Source: Flavobacteriales bacterium (GTDB lineage: Bacteria > Bacteroidota > Bacteroidia > Flavobacteriales_F > PHOS-HE28). Taken from it: a stretch of DNA of 64,000 nucleotides. Below, piece after piece: positions 9,255 to 18,869 of the stretch. The stretch lies in the NCBI GenBank assembly GCA_016717305.1, contig JADKFY010000027.1, forward strand, positions 11,408 to 75,407. The letters run 5' to 3'. The translations under genes were made by a program, and so were the position numbers. The notes under the pieces are model-generated. The model was not told the origin of the DNA. It saw only the letters and a program-made list of their open reading frames with translations, and ran no database searches. Every line of letters starts with the position of its first letter. Within the stretch, counting starts at the first letter, position 1.

Positions 9255-9596
9255 TTAGTGCATTCCCCACGGGGGCAAATGCGGCACATCCCCGTGATCA
9301 CTAGGATCGGGATGCTGCTCGGAACGAGGGCCTTTGCGATCCCTGGGTTCCGGGTAGTTGGCATGCCCTGATGGGCTATCCGTTTGACACGGATGGAAAT
9401 GGTGTACCTCTTCTTCTTCCGCCATGGGGACTGGCATGTTGCCATGTTCCGCACAAAACGTCCGGACCTCTTTGGAATACATCAGTAGAGGAGCAAATAC
9501 CAAACACAAGGCCATCAATAGCGCAAAAGACCCATGGAACGCGCTTAATGCACGCACCTTTTTGGTTCTGTTCGATGCTATCGCCTTATTCACCAT
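9255..9596 (-). CDS. Small membrane-anchored His-rich protein of unknown function
   Basis: An unrecognised 113-residue protein. A basic N-terminus is followed by one membrane helix (about residues 22-41) and then a hydrophilic tail rich in His, Pro, Glu and Asp (V-H-H-F-H-P-C, S-G-H, S-D-H-G-D-V-P-H-L-P-P-W-G-M-H), which could bind a metal. A TAnnTTTG-type element (TAAATTTG on the minus strand, 9604-9611) lies just before the start, which supports a real gene with a very short leader. The tail could be shifted out of its natural frame, given other frameshifts in this window. Confidence 0.45.
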   Translation of the reverse strand: MVNKAIASNRTKKVRALSAFHGSFALLMALCLVFAPLLMYSKEVRTFCAEHGNMPVPMAEEEEVHHFHPCQTDSPSGHANYPEPRDRKGPRSEQHPDPSDHGDVPHLPPWGMH

Positions 9597-9675
9597 CAGT
9601 GCGCAAATTTACGACAGTACCTAGATGCCGGATGGTTGAGAATGTCAACGTGCGTTAACAAAGGGAACGTGGAAC

Positions 9676-10062
9676 TCAGTTCGCCGCGAACGGATAGGTC
9701 AACTCAATGGCCGGCACATCCACTTCGAACTTGAGACCATCGGAAACCCGCTGCATAAGGTAGGTCCCGTCCATGCGCCCGAATGCGCTTTGGAGATCAC
9801 ATGCACTGCTGTACGTGAATTCCTGTCCAGGCTCCAGGGTGGGTGTTTCCCCAACAACGCCCGGCCCCTCCACTTCTCGCGTTGGTGCCAAACTATCGTG
9901 GATCAGCCACCGTCTGCGCTGCAATTGCACTGTATCACGCCCCATGTTGTGGATCGTGATGCGATAGCTGAAGAAATAGTGACCAGCGCGAATGTCACTA
10001 TGGGCAGCCTCGAACCGACTTCGGACCTCGATCTTTATCGCATGTGAAACCGTTGTGCCCAT
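9676..10062 (-). CDS. apaG: ApaG domain protein
   Basis: A 128-residue immunoglobulin-like beta-sandwich protein. The ApaG core is clear: F-F-S-Y-R-I-T-I-H-N-M-G near residues 30-41, then Q-L-Q-R-R-R-W-L-I-H-D, the glycine-rich G-P-G-V-V-G-E-T-P-T-L-E-P-G and Y-S-S-A-C-D-L. Full length matches the family. ApaG has been linked to cobalt/magnesium efflux phenotypes in enterobacteria; its molecular role is not established. It is divergent from the desaturase gene that starts 153 bases away. Confidence 0.93.
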   Translation of the reverse strand: MGTTVSHAIKIEVRSRFEAAHSDIRAGHYFFSYRITIHNMGRDTVQLQRRRWLIHDSLAPTREVEGPGVVGETPTLEPGQEFTYSSACDLQSAFGRMDGTYLMQRVSDGLKFEVDVPAIELTYPFAAN

Positions 10063-10214
10063 GGTACAAAGTTGGGATTACTTCTTCATTGTTGATCCAT
10101 CTTCCATGCCAATACTACGAACGATGTCCCTCTGGACGTTTGGGTCATATACGTCCCAAGAAGTCGGATCGGACCATCGGGGTCTGCAGTGGCCCTCATA
10201 CTGCTTAGCGCACA

Positions 10215-11375
10215 ATGAATTCACAATCTCAACCGGCATGCCTAGCTTTGGGCTCGATGACCGCTATCCCTCGGATCCGCTATGTGGCTGCACATGCCGC
10301 ACAACGCGATTTCGCTTCAGCCGTGCGCCGCAATGTGCTGGCCTACTTCAAGGAAAAGCAATTGCCTACAACAGGGGACGCGCGCATGGTTGTGAAGTCC
10401 CTGATCATGCTGGCGCTCTACTTGGTCCCTTTCATTTTGGTGATCACTTTGCCCATGTCGCCTTGGTGGGGCTTGGCCTGCGCTGTAACAGTTGGTTTTG
10501 GAATGGCTGGATTGGGAATGTGTGTCATGCATGACGGTGCCCATGGCTCAGCATCCAAGCACACATGGATCAACGAACTGATGGGCGGTACAATGTACCT
10601 GATGGGAAGCAGCGTGCTTACTTGGCGGATCCAGCACAACGGTGAACACCACACGCACACCAATGTCGATACGATGGACAGTGACCTCATGTCAAGGGGC
10701 TTGTTGCGTTTCAGCGAGCATGCGCCATTGAAGCGGGTGAATCGGTTCCAACACTTCCACGCGTTCTTCTTTTATGGCTTCCTTACCCTTACCAAATTGG
10801 TGAAGGATTTTGCTACGTTATCGCGGTTCAACCGCAACGGCAGTACCGAGGCTTTGAAAGCCGATCCTAAACGGGAAATGGTGAAGCTGGTGGTTTTGAA
10901 GGTGATCTACGTTTCTGTTTTCCTCGGTCTACCTCTCTTGCTCAGTTCGTTCACGTGGTGGCAAGTGCTCATCGGCTTTTTCGTTGAACATTTCGTCGCC
11001 AGTGTGATCCTGGGTACGGTGTTCCAGTTGGCGCACATCGTGGAAGAGACCCGCCAACCCATACCGGATGAACATGGCGTAATAGCCAACGATTGGGCAG
11101 TCCACGAAATGCTCACAACGGCCAATTTTGCCAAAGAGAATCGCCTACTTACCTGGTTCACAGGCGGCCTTAACTACCAGATCGAACACCACTTGTTCCC
11201 CAACGTGTGCCACGTGCATTACAAAACGATCGCTCCCATCGTCCAGCGTACAGCGCAGGAATTCGGCGTTCCGTACAATCAGATCCCCACCTTATTTGCG
11301 GCCTTGACCTCCCATGTGCGTAGAATGAAGGTCCTCGGAGTGCATAGTAGTGGCTCCGAAGGTTGGGCCGGGTGA
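10215..11375 (+). CDS. Membrane fatty acid desaturase (acyl-lipid type)
   Basis: A 386-residue membrane di-iron enzyme that introduces a double bond into membrane acyl chains. The three histidine clusters are present: H-D-G-A-H (106-110), H-N-G-E-H-H (141-146) and the late Q-I-E-H-H-L-F-P (about residue 327), the last being typical of front-end or delta-5/6-like and bacterial acyl-lipid desaturases. Four hydrophobic segments surround them. The ATG at 10215 was used; an ATG at 10257 (MTAIPRIRY) would remove 14 residues and is equally possible. Electron donor and position of desaturation cannot be read from sequence. Confidence 0.88.
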   Translation: MNSQSQPACLALGSMTAIPRIRYVAAHAAQRDFASAVRRNVLAYFKEKQLPTTGDARMVVKSLIMLALYLVPFILVITLPMSPWWGLACAVTVGFGMAGLGMCVMHDGAHGSASKHTWINELMGGTMYLMGSSVLTWRIQHNGEHHTHTNVDTMDSDLMSRGLLRFSEHAPLKRVNRFQHFHAFFFYGFLTLTKLVKDFATLSRFNRNGSTEALKADPKREMVKLVVLKVIYVSVFLGLPLLLSSFTWWQVLIGFFVEHFVASVILGTVFQLAHIVEETRQPIPDEHGVIANDWAVHEMLTTANFAKENRLLTWFTGGLNYQIEHHLFPNVCHVHYKTIAPIVQRTAQEFGVPYNQIPTLFAALTSHVRRMKVLGVHSSGSEGWAG

Positions 11376-11425
11376 TCCGAAAGTAGGAACCTCAAGGACG
11401 GATCCCAGAACGGCGTCAGAAGCAA

Positions 11426-11869
11426 TTAGCCTTGTGCCGCTTTCTTGATCCTGCGGTAGGTGAAGCTGTGCAGGATGTGCCGACGTGCGAAACGAAGGTT
11501 GCCGTCGTTGTTCACGAACTTGTTGTATACCTTTTGCGGAACGCTGTAGTACTCATAAACACTACCATCCGCAAAGGTGGCGTGCAATGTTTGCGCCTTG
11601 TAGTGGAAGTCCGTGATCGCCTGTGTGGCCGTCAACCTGTCGTAGTCTTCCTTGTTCAGCGCGTGGGTATCGGGATGTATGGCCACAAGAAAGTGGTAGG
11701 CATCGATGATGTGTTTGCTGGTTTCCTCTGCCTGATGCCGTTCAGTCTCATCCTGAAAGCGATCCGGATGATGCGATTTCATCAATGCTTTGTAGAGCAG
11801 TCCCAATTCCTTCAGGTCGGTCTTGGGTTCTGCCCCCAACAACTTGCGGCTATCGATGATCTTCTTCAT
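11426..11869 (-). CDS. J-domain plus KTSC domain protein
   Basis: A 147-residue two-domain protein. The N-terminal half is a J-domain with the H-P-D motif at residues 34-36 inside helices L-L-Y-K-A-L-M-K-S-H-H-P-D-R-F, which in the family stimulates the ATPase of a DnaK chaperone. The C-terminal part (about 88-143) is a KTSC domain, a small fold often fused to nucleic-acid proteins, with F-A-D-G-S-V-Y-E-Y-Y-S-V-P and the R-R-I at the end. The pairing is known in Bacteroidota but its job is unknown. It is convergent with the desaturase gene. Confidence 0.85.
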   Translation of the reverse strand: MKKIIDSRKLLGAEPKTDLKELGLLYKALMKSHHPDRFQDETERHQAEETSKHIIDAYHFLVAIHPDTHALNKEDYDRLTATQAITDFHYKAQTLHATFADGSVYEYYSVPQKVYNKFVNNDGNLRFARRHILHSFTYRRIKKAAQG

Positions 11870-12039
11870 GGTCGTGCGAAAACGGGCGCAAAGGTCGTGG
11901 TTTGTGCGGAACTATGGAAGTCTCGATAGAGAACCTGCGTGAATAACAAGAGTCCAGCAATGAAGATGCTCAAGTTGAATAGGCTACCTGGATCAAAACG
12001 CTATGAACGCATTTGAACACAGCTTTTCGCAGACTAAAC

Positions 12040-12429
12040 CTAGGTAGGACGTTCGGTCGATATGGAGTTGGGTACTTCTACTCCCTCAACCAACACCTCT
12101 GCCCAACGATTCCAGTTATAAACACTGCTCTGCCCTTGCGCTTTCGCGAAATTCAATGCGTTCGGGGCATCGGTGAAAAGCCGGCAACTGGTGTAGATGA
12201 TCTTTCCGTCTTCATTGCGGTAACCACTTACGATGGCATCATTGTCCAAGGCATGCTCCAGCACCTTTTCCAAGTCCGGCAGACCTTCTTTGCCAACGGG
12301 TACGTTGTAGGCCGCGATCAGGTCCGAGGTAACGTAGGAATTGCCGCGCACGTCGTAGCTGAAGCGCTGTTTGCGTGAGGCAATGGCACGAAGTCTCTCA
12401 AGTAACAGGGTAGTTGCAGCGTCGGCCAT
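12040..12429 (-). CDS. Hypothetical protein, 129 residues
   Basis: I do not recognise this family. It is a soluble, mixed alpha/beta protein without signal peptide or membrane segment: an N-terminal helix (A-T-T-L-L-L-E-R-L-R-A-I), a middle part E-G-L-P-D-L-E-K-V-L-E-H-A-L-D, and an aromatic C-terminus Y-N-W-N-R-W-A-E-V. Codon use resembles the neighbours. It stands alone between two minus-strand genes. Confidence 0.6.
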   Translation of the reverse strand: MADAATTLLLERLRAIASRKQRFSYDVRGNSYVTSDLIAAYNVPVGKEGLPDLEKVLEHALDNDAIVSGYRNEDGKIIYTSCRLFTDAPNALNFAKAQGQSSVYNWNRWAEVLVEGVEVPNSISTERPT

Positions 12430-12597
12430 GGTTCTCTAGATCGGGTGCCGAAGATCCTACTGATCGCTTTGCTGCCCACATTTAGCAACTTCCATGGATC
12501 AACAACACCGTGTCGTTAACTTGAGTTATCCGTCGGAAATCCCCGTGGTAATTGGGTTTCTGCCTTGTTTCGAACGGCAGTGGTCTTGCGCTGTTAT

Positions 12598-14751
12598 TCA
12601 ACGTAACAGCACCAGATGTCCGATCTCCTCGTGCATTTTGCCCGAAGTATCCTTGATCCTCGTCTTCCATGCGTACACCCCGTCCATGGTTCCGGACCCA
12701 TCCCAACCTGCTTCCAACGAACTGGAAGTGAAGATCACCGCGCCCCAACGATCGAAAATGTTCAATTCGAAAATAACTGGATCCCGGACGGTGCTCGTGG
12801 CGAAAAAGATGTCGTTGATCCCGTCGTTGTTCGGGGTGAAGGCGTTAGGCACCCAAAGTCCGTATTCGTCCTCTACGCAGAGCTGGGAAACGGTAGTATC
12901 AGTGCAGCCTACGGAATTCTCCGCGACCAGAAGAACATTGTAACAATCCACCGCGTCATAAGAGAAAACAGGATCGCGAAAGAACGAGGTACTATCACCC
13001 GGGTCGCCGAAATGCCATTGCCATGCCACTGAACCGGAACTCTCGTTGATGAATCTGATCGTGGGCGCATCGATCGTTACACCCGGTGGGTCCATGCTGA
13101 AACGAGCAACAGGCAATGGCCACGAATGCACGAACGCAATTTCCGAGATCGAACCGGGGCACCGGGGGTCACCGTTCAAGGAAGAAACGGTCAAGCTCAC
13201 ATCATGATCCCCGGCAGGGAAACAATGTGTTACACTAGGTCCCATCGCGCTTGCCCCATCGCCGAACGCCCAGTTGTAAGAAACCAAGCCAAGGTCATCT
13301 GCTTCTAACAGGGTACATAAGGGTGCGCAACCATCTGTTCCTACTGAGGAGAACGTAGGCTGGAATGCTTCGCCCGCATGTACTTCAATGGTAAGGATCA
13401 CCGGGCCACATGTGGTGATCGCCGTTACGGAATACTGGCCCGGACCCACAGCCGTGATCGTATCCGTTACATCGCCTGTGCTCCACGAATAGGATGTTCC
13501 GCCTGTGGCAAAAAGCTGGATCGGTTCCTCCGCGCAGGCTGAATCGGGTCCATCGACGGTTACTGTTGGGCTGGGTGTTACTTCCACATCAATACTTGCG
13601 TTTGCTTGACCACACGAATTCGTTGCGGTAACGGTATATGTTCCGCTGTCATCAACCGTGATCGCCGGAGTCTGTTCCCCAGTGCTCCAAATGTAGCTGG
13701 TACCTCCGCTCGCGTTAAGTGTTAAGGTATTTCCTTGGCAGAAGGTGGTTGGCCCATTTGCCGATATCGATACTGTTGGCAGGCCAAGTACTTCGAACTG
13801 GGACCATGTACAAACCGTGTCGCCGCATGCGCTCACTGCGCAGAATTGCAAGACCACCTCTATGGTTTCGTTAGCCCCTAGTGTGTAAGTGGTCGAGTTG
13901 CCGCTGGGATCATCGAAAGTACCATAGCCACCGCTCCAGTACGAGGCGACGACATTGCCCGTGGTCACCCCTTCAAGTTGAACCGAACTACCACATGGCA
14001 CCGGGTCGATCTGTGAAATGACCGTTGCGGCAAGCGGAATGATCGGTGCTTGGCAGCCAAAGTTGGCGTAGCTTATTTGCGGTGCACCCGGCCAAGAAAG
14101 CAAGATCGTTGACCCATCATTTTCTGGGTAACTGCCTCCGTAGGTCCCATAGGTGTTCACAAGCTGAGAAATGTTGTAGGTGGCCGTGTCGGCGCAGGAG
14201 GGGGTTGTTATGCGCAGAATGAAGGTGCGGTAACTGGGTCCACTGGTCGGGGTGTTGCTCAGCGGACCAATGCTGCTGGTGTTCTTGAAATGACCGAAGG
14301 TGTTACCCGGTTCCTGATAGATCACATAGAGCGTATCAGCGAGTTGGGCGAAGGAGTTGCCTGCTATGCAAACGTTGGTGCTCGTTATGCCGAGCACCCG
14401 TTTCCCAGCCGGAATTTCCCCATCCGGTGGTTCGATCAAATATCCGCAATTGGTTATGGTGGCATTCAACTGCGCTGTAATGTTGGCGGTGGTGGCATCC
14501 TGCACCCATCCTAAAAAGGCATTTTGGGTGGTCCACTGCGCGATCAGCGTTCCAAGCTGGATCGGGGACGGGCCAACAATGAAGCGGAACATTTCATTCT
14601 CCCCTTCATTGGCACCGGAGCAGGCCTCATTACATGCATCGACCAAAACGCTCTCGATCTCCAGGCATTTGGTCGGGATCTGGCCTGAGCTAACGCTAGT
14701 CCACCATGACGTGCATGCGAGTACGACCAGAAAACGAAGGCAATTCGGCAT
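12598..14751 (-). CDS. Secreted PKD-domain protein with gliding-motility type (type B) T9SS sorting domain
   Basis: A 717-residue surface protein. It has an N-terminal signal peptide (to about residue 23), a first domain with paired cysteines (V-D-A-C-N-E-A-C-S-G), several Ig-like or PKD-like repeats with S-Y-x-W-S-T-G and Y-N-W-A-F-G-D-G / W-Q-W-H-F-G-D-P signatures, and a C-terminal domain starting V-P-N-A-F-T-P-N-N-D-G-I-N-D and ending W-D-G-S-G...D-G-V-Y-A-W-K. That ending is the type B sorting signal recognised by the type IX secretion system, so the protein is exported across the outer membrane and probably stays attached. It may act in adhesion or substrate binding. No linked partner gene is present. 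Confidence 0.92.
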   Translation of the reverse strand: MPNCLRFLVVLACTSWWTSVSSGQIPTKCLEIESVLVDACNEACSGANEGENEMFRFIVGPSPIQLGTLIAQWTTQNAFLGWVQDATTANITAQLNATITNCGYLIEPPDGEIPAGKRVLGITSTNVCIAGNSFAQLADTLYVIYQEPGNTFGHFKNTSSIGPLSNTPTSGPSYRTFILRITTPSCADTATYNISQLVNTYGTYGGSYPENDGSTILLSWPGAPQISYANFGCQAPIIPLAATVISQIDPVPCGSSVQLEGVTTGNVVASYWSGGYGTFDDPSGNSTTYTLGANETIEVVLQFCAVSACGDTVCTWSQFEVLGLPTVSISANGPTTFCQGNTLTLNASGGTSYIWSTGEQTPAITVDDSGTYTVTATNSCGQANASIDVEVTPSPTVTVDGPDSACAEEPIQLFATGGTSYSWSTGDVTDTITAVGPGQYSVTAITTCGPVILTIEVHAGEAFQPTFSSVGTDGCAPLCTLLEADDLGLVSYNWAFGDGASAMGPSVTHCFPAGDHDVSLTVSSLNGDPRCPGSISEIAFVHSWPLPVARFSMDPPGVTIDAPTIRFINESSGSVAWQWHFGDPGDSTSFFRDPVFSYDAVDCYNVLLVAENSVGCTDTTVSQLCVEDEYGLWVPNAFTPNNDGINDIFFATSTVRDPVIFELNIFDRWGAVIFTSSSLEAGWDGSGTMDGVYAWKTRIKDTSGKMHEEIGHLVLLR

Positions 14752-14866
14752 TGGGCAGGATCAGTGGTGCAAAGGTCGGTGTTCCAACTCCGTAGCATAA
14801 CGTGCTACTGATCCGGTAATTGGACCGGAGTCCATCACTTCGATCAACAACGGAATTCTTGATCCT

Positions 14867-16213
14867 TCAACGCCGAATGGAGTTCACGAACCGGGTACCC
14901 ACCAATCGGTCGTAGCGCTGCTGGTGGTCGGTCAAGTAGACCAGGATCAGATAGTCGTTCTCCGTCTGGTAGTGCGAGCCTTCGATCACAGTGAGGTCGG
15001 CTGCCGTGGTCCCTCTGGCCTGCGTGGCGTATGTGAAATCGTAGAAACCTTGTTTCAGTAAGGTCGTGAGGACGTAACCGCCTTCTTCAATGCTGTAGAT
15101 CATTTTGTTCGCCGCATTGCATTGGTTGTCGAAGAGACCGCCATACACATAGATGTCCTGACCCATCGGTTGCTCCATGGGCAGGTTGAAGTGGACGTTC
15201 ACGTAATCGGTGCCCAACGGGTCTCCATCCACAAAATCGTCCTTAGGGAGGAATTTGCCATTGATGTCCTGCTGATTGGTGTACACTCGGATGTTCCGTT
15301 TCACCTCGGGCAAGATGTAGGCCTCATAGACACCTTGACCCGGTCCGGGGTCTATCCGGGCCACATTCCGCCCGGCATAGCGAATGTTCTTCAGATCGAA
15401 ATTGCGATACTCGTTGCCCGCTTGGAACAGGCCTTGGTCGGGTTGATCGTACACCAATTCCCTATCACGAACGAACTTCGGGCGAAATTCCGTTCGAGCA
15501 TCATCCCAGCGCATGTTCTGTAACATCGTTACATGGATATCGCTGAACGGGTCCTGTACGTTTAGCGCAGGGTAGCGAATGGTCAGGTCAACCTGCTGGG
15601 CAACATCGCGCTGGTCGACGCCTCTGGGGGTAACGACGGTGGCATCTATTTGCAAGGCTTGTTCCACGACCATGAACCTACGGGTGATCACAAGGTCCTC
15701 AGGATCACTGTTCCGATAGACCTTCAACAAGTAATTGCCCGATCTGGTGATCTGCATTTGCTCATTGGGCACTTCCAATTCATAGTGTATGAAAGGCTGA
15801 AGGGTGTTGTAGCTCTGGCGGCCCGCAGGAATGTAGTCGTTGAATGCACCGGTCAGGTATTGGCCAGCCATAAGCTCGGTCGGTTGCCAGGTTGCGCTGC
15901 AATGCACCACGGTATAGGAAAGGTTCTCGGTATACGGTTGAAGGTCATCGAAGCGCAAGACCAAGGGTTCCTGGGTCGCTAGGTCAGTGATCGGTGGGGC
16001 CAATTCAAAGCCGTTCTTGAAGAACTGGACCGTGTGCACCGTGGCGCTGTATGTATGATCCTCGTATCGCAACTCGGTCTGCGTGACAAGGCCAGCAGGT
16101 GGGCGAGTAACCAAGGACCCATTGCCCCTGCAACTCCCTGTTGGAAAGAGGGCCAGGGTCATGATCGGGAGCAGGCACCAGCGTTTACCGATCAGTGAAA
16201 ATTGGTGGTGCAA
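14867..16213 (-). CDS. DUF5103 domain exported protein
   Basis: A protein of about 430-448 residues with a beta-rich body typical of DUF5103 in Bacteroidota (R-Y-E-D-H-T-Y...V-Q-F-F-K-N-G-F-E-L, L-R-F-D-D-L, Y-T-V-V-H-C-S-A-T-W). DUF5103 proteins are probably periplasmic or surface proteins; their function is unknown. The start is uncertain: an ATG at 16162 gives an incomplete signal peptide, while a TTG at 16213 gives a full lipoprotein-like one (L-L-P-I-M-T-L-A-L-F-P-T-G-S-C). A longer open frame to 16834 overlaps nqrA antisense and is not coding. The gene is divergent from the nqr operon. Confidence 0.8.
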   Translation of the reverse strand: MHHQFSLIGKRWCLLPIMTLALFPTGSCRGNGSLVTRPPAGLVTQTELRYEDHTYSATVHTVQFFKNGFELAPPITDLATQEPLVLRFDDLQPYTENLSYTVVHCSATWQPTELMAGQYLTGAFNDYIPAGRQSYNTLQPFIHYELEVPNEQMQITRSGNYLLKVYRNSDPEDLVITRRFMVVEQALQIDATVVTPRGVDQRDVAQQVDLTIRYPALNVQDPFSDIHVTMLQNMRWDDARTEFRPKFVRDRELVYDQPDQGLFQAGNEYRNFDLKNIRYAGRNVARIDPGPGQGVYEAYILPEVKRNIRVYTNQQDINGKFLPKDDFVDGDPLGTDYVNVHFNLPMEQPMGQDIYVYGGLFDNQCNAANKMIYSIEEGGYVLTTLLKQGFYDFTYATQARGTTAADLTVIEGSHYQTENDYLILVYLTDHQQRYDRLVGTRFVNSIRR

Positions 16214-16246
16214 AAGCAGAGGTCGTAAAATGATCTTCAGTGGAAC

Positions 16247-16274
16247 TTGGCGTTGCGAAAGATAGCTACATTTG
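16247..16274 (+). promoter_or_regulatory. Promoter of the nqr operon (TTG-N17-TAnnTTTG)
   Basis: A TTG at 16247-16249 and TACATTTG at 16267-16274 are separated by 17 bases, a good fit to the Bacteroidota -33/-7 promoter. The -7 element ends 33 bases before the nqrA start codon, in the gap between nqrA and the divergent DUF5103 gene. Confidence 0.65.
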
Positions 16275-16307
16275 GCCCGCCGAAAGAACCGGTATCCATC
16301 GTTGATC

Positions 16308-17659
16308 ATGTCCACGTCCATTCGGATCCGCAAGGGCCTCGACATTCGCCTGAAAGGTGAAGCAGAGAAGGTGCTCGTGCAAGCGGATCCCGCGAAGGTC
16401 ATCGCGATCAAACCGACCGATTTCCACGGGCTTATACCCAAGGTGCTTGTCAAACAAGGTGCCAAAGTGAAAGCCGGTGATCGCTTTTTGGGGACAAGTA
16501 CAACGAGCGTATCCTCTTCACTAGTCCAGTAAGTGGGGTAGTGGAGGACGTTGTTCGTGGAGACAAGCGGAAGGTGCTTGAGGTTCGCGTGGTTGCCGAT
16601 GCTTCCATCGCTTATGAGGACTTTGGGGCTGGCGATCCCAGCACCATGAACCGCGAAACAGTGGTTCAGAAGTTGCTGAAGAGTGGCGTTTGGCCCGTAA
16701 TACGCCAACGTCCGTTCGATCTGGTCGCCGATCCTGCGAATGAACCCAAGTCCATCTTCGTTTCCTGCTTTGATACCAATCCTCTGGCACCGGACTTGGA
16801 CTACATTGTGCATAACCATGGTAACGAGTTCCAAACCGGACTGAACGCTCTTTCCAAGCTCACCAAGGGGAAAGTGAACATCGTGGTCAACTCAAAGACC
16901 GCTGCCCGCGAATTTCTTGATGCCAAGAATGTGGTGCGCCAAACTGTAGATGGACCCCATCCTGCTGGTAATGTGGGTGTTCAGATCCACCATTTGGACC
17001 CTATCAGCAAGGGTGAACAAGTTTGGGTGGCTGGCGTGCAGGATGTGTTGATCATTGGCCGCCTATTCCTTACTGGTAAGTACGATGCTACTCGTGTGGT
17101 GGCAATTACCGGCAGCGAAGCCAAGAACCCCAAGTATTTGCGCACACTGATCGGAACACCCGTGAAGGACCTCATCGGACCTGTAGACCCTCATACCCGT
17201 GTTGTAAGTGGTAACGCCTTGACCGGTGACCGGATCGGGCAGGATGGCTCGCTCGGATTCTACCATACGCAGATCACCCTTCTCCCCGAAGGTGACGAGC
17301 CCAAGTTCTTCATTACCGATGGCTGGGCTTCTGCCGGTTTCGATAAGTTCAGTGCGAACCGCAGCTTCCCTACTTGGCTGATGCCCAGCAAGAAATACGC
17401 GCTGGATACCAACCAGAATGGTGAACCACGTTCGTTCGTAATGACGGGCCAATACGAGAAGGTATTCCCATTCGATATCTACCCTGTGCAATTGATCAAG
17501 TCCATATTGGCCAACGATATCGACCAAATGGAAAAACTCGGACTATACGAAGTGGTACCTGAGGATTTCGCCCTTTGTGAGTTCGTGTGTACAAGCAAAA
17601 TAAATTCACAGAGCATCGTGCGCGAAGGCCTCGATACCCTGAAGAAGGAAACCACTTAA
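16308..17659 (+). CDS. nqrA: Na+-translocating NADH:quinone reductase subunit A (frameshifted in this sequence)
   Basis: NqrA is the peripheral cytoplasmic subunit of the sodium pump that oxidises NADH, reduces quinone and exports Na+; it contributes to ubiquinone or menaquinone binding. The first frame (16308-16532) carries the N-terminal I-R-K-G-L-D-I...K-P-T-D-F-H-G-L-I-P-K; the rest (to 17659) continues in another frame with F-T-S-P-V-S-G-V-V-E-D-V-V-R-G. Together they give about 450 residues, the usual size. The break is in the T5G4 run at 16485-16493: one missing (or two extra) bases restore D-K-Y-N-E-R-I. As the other five subunits are intact, a sequence error is the simplest reading. 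Confidence 0.93.
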
Positions 17660-17669
17660 TACCACTCCT

Positions 17670-18857
17670 GTGAAAGCACTGCGCAAACTGGTGGACTCCA
17701 TTGCACCGACCTTCGCCAAGGACGGCAAGCTGGGGAAACTGCATTTCGTCTTCGATGGCCTGGAGACATTTCTCTTTACACCCGGCCACGCCACGGTGAA
17801 GGGTGCTCATCTCCGCGACAGCATAGACCTGAAGCGGACCATGAGCATCGTGATCACCGCGATGATCCCATGCCTGCTATTCGGCATGTGGAATGTGGGG
17901 CACCAACATTACTTGGCCTTGGGCGAATTCCTCGGTATGGGTGATGGGTTCTGGGACAAATTCATCTTCGGCGCCATTAAAGTGCTTCCGATCGTAGTTG
18001 TAAGCTATGGTGTTGGTTTGGGGATCGAGTTCCTCTTTACAACGATCAAAGGCCACCCGATCCAAGAAGGATATTTGGTCAGCGGTATGCTCATCCCTCT
18101 GGTAATGCCTGTGGATACGCCTCTTTGGATGGTAGCCGTTGGTGCCGCGTTCGCTGTGATCATCGGCAAGGAGGTTTTTGGGGGAACAGGAATGAACATT
18201 TTGAACGTGGCCCTTACAGCACGTGCGTTCCTCTTCTTCGCCTACCCGACCATGATGAGCGGGGATAAGGTTTGGGTGAACACCGGCTTGGAAGAGGGCC
18301 AACAGGTTGTGGACGGTTTCAGTGGTGCAACTTCCCTAGGATATGCTGCCACTGGACAAGTGGACAAGGTCACCTCGATGATGGACAGCTTTTGGGGCAT
18401 CGAAGCCGGTAGTATCGGCGAAACAAGCGTCGTTGCTTGTTTGATCGGTGCGTTGGTCCTATTGATCACTGGTATCGGTAGCTGGCGGATCATGCTCAGC
18501 GTGTTCCTTGGTGGGTTGGCCATGAGTGCCATTTTCAACGCGGTAGGCCCTGGTTTAGGGAACGAATACATGCAGATCCCCATGTTGCATCAGCTCATGC
18601 TGGGCAGCTTCTTTTTCGGCTTGGTCTTTATGGCCACTGATCCGGTGACGGCATCGCAAACGAACACCGGGAAATGGATCTATGGTTTTCTCATCGGGGT
18701 TATGGCCATATTGATCCGCGTTGTCAACCCTGCCTATCCGGAAGGTATGATGCTCGCCATCCTGTTCATGAACGTGATGGCCCCTTTGATCGATCATTAT
18801 GTGGTGCAAGCCAACATCAAGCGCCGCCTGAAACGAACCGCGCTGGTAGCAGCGTAA
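17670..18857 (+). CDS. nqrB: Na+-NQR subunit B
   Basis: A 395-residue integral membrane subunit with about ten helices. It carries a covalently bound FMN through a threonine in the motif F-S-G-A-T (Thr221), attached by ApbE, and also riboflavin in characterised homologues. The start codon is GTG at 17670, 10 bases after the nqrA stop; the first residues K-A-L-R-K-L-V-D-S align with known NqrB proteins. The segment G-G-T-G-M-N-I-L-N-V-A-L-T-A-R-A-F is highly conserved in the family. It forms the core of the sodium-conducting part with NqrD and NqrE. Confidence 0.96.
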   Translation: MKALRKLVDSIAPTFAKDGKLGKLHFVFDGLETFLFTPGHATVKGAHLRDSIDLKRTMSIVITAMIPCLLFGMWNVGHQHYLALGEFLGMGDGFWDKFIFGAIKVLPIVVVSYGVGLGIEFLFTTIKGHPIQEGYLVSGMLIPLVMPVDTPLWMVAVGAAFAVIIGKEVFGGTGMNILNVALTARAFLFFAYPTMMSGDKVWVNTGLEEGQQVVDGFSGATSLGYAATGQVDKVTSMMDSFWGIEAGSIGETSVVACLIGALVLLITGIGSWRIMLSVFLGGLAMSAIFNAVGPGLGNEYMQIPMLHQLMLGSFFFGLVFMATDPVTASQTNTGKWIYGFLIGVMAILIRVVNPAYPEGMMLAILFMNVMAPLIDHYVVQANIKRRLKRTALVAA

Positions 18858-18869
18858 CGCCGAGGTAAC

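Noticed and set aside
16214..16834. N-terminal extension of the DUF5103 frame
   Set aside because: The extension runs antisense through the start of nqrA and across the nqr promoter, and carries no DUF5103 or signal-peptide features.
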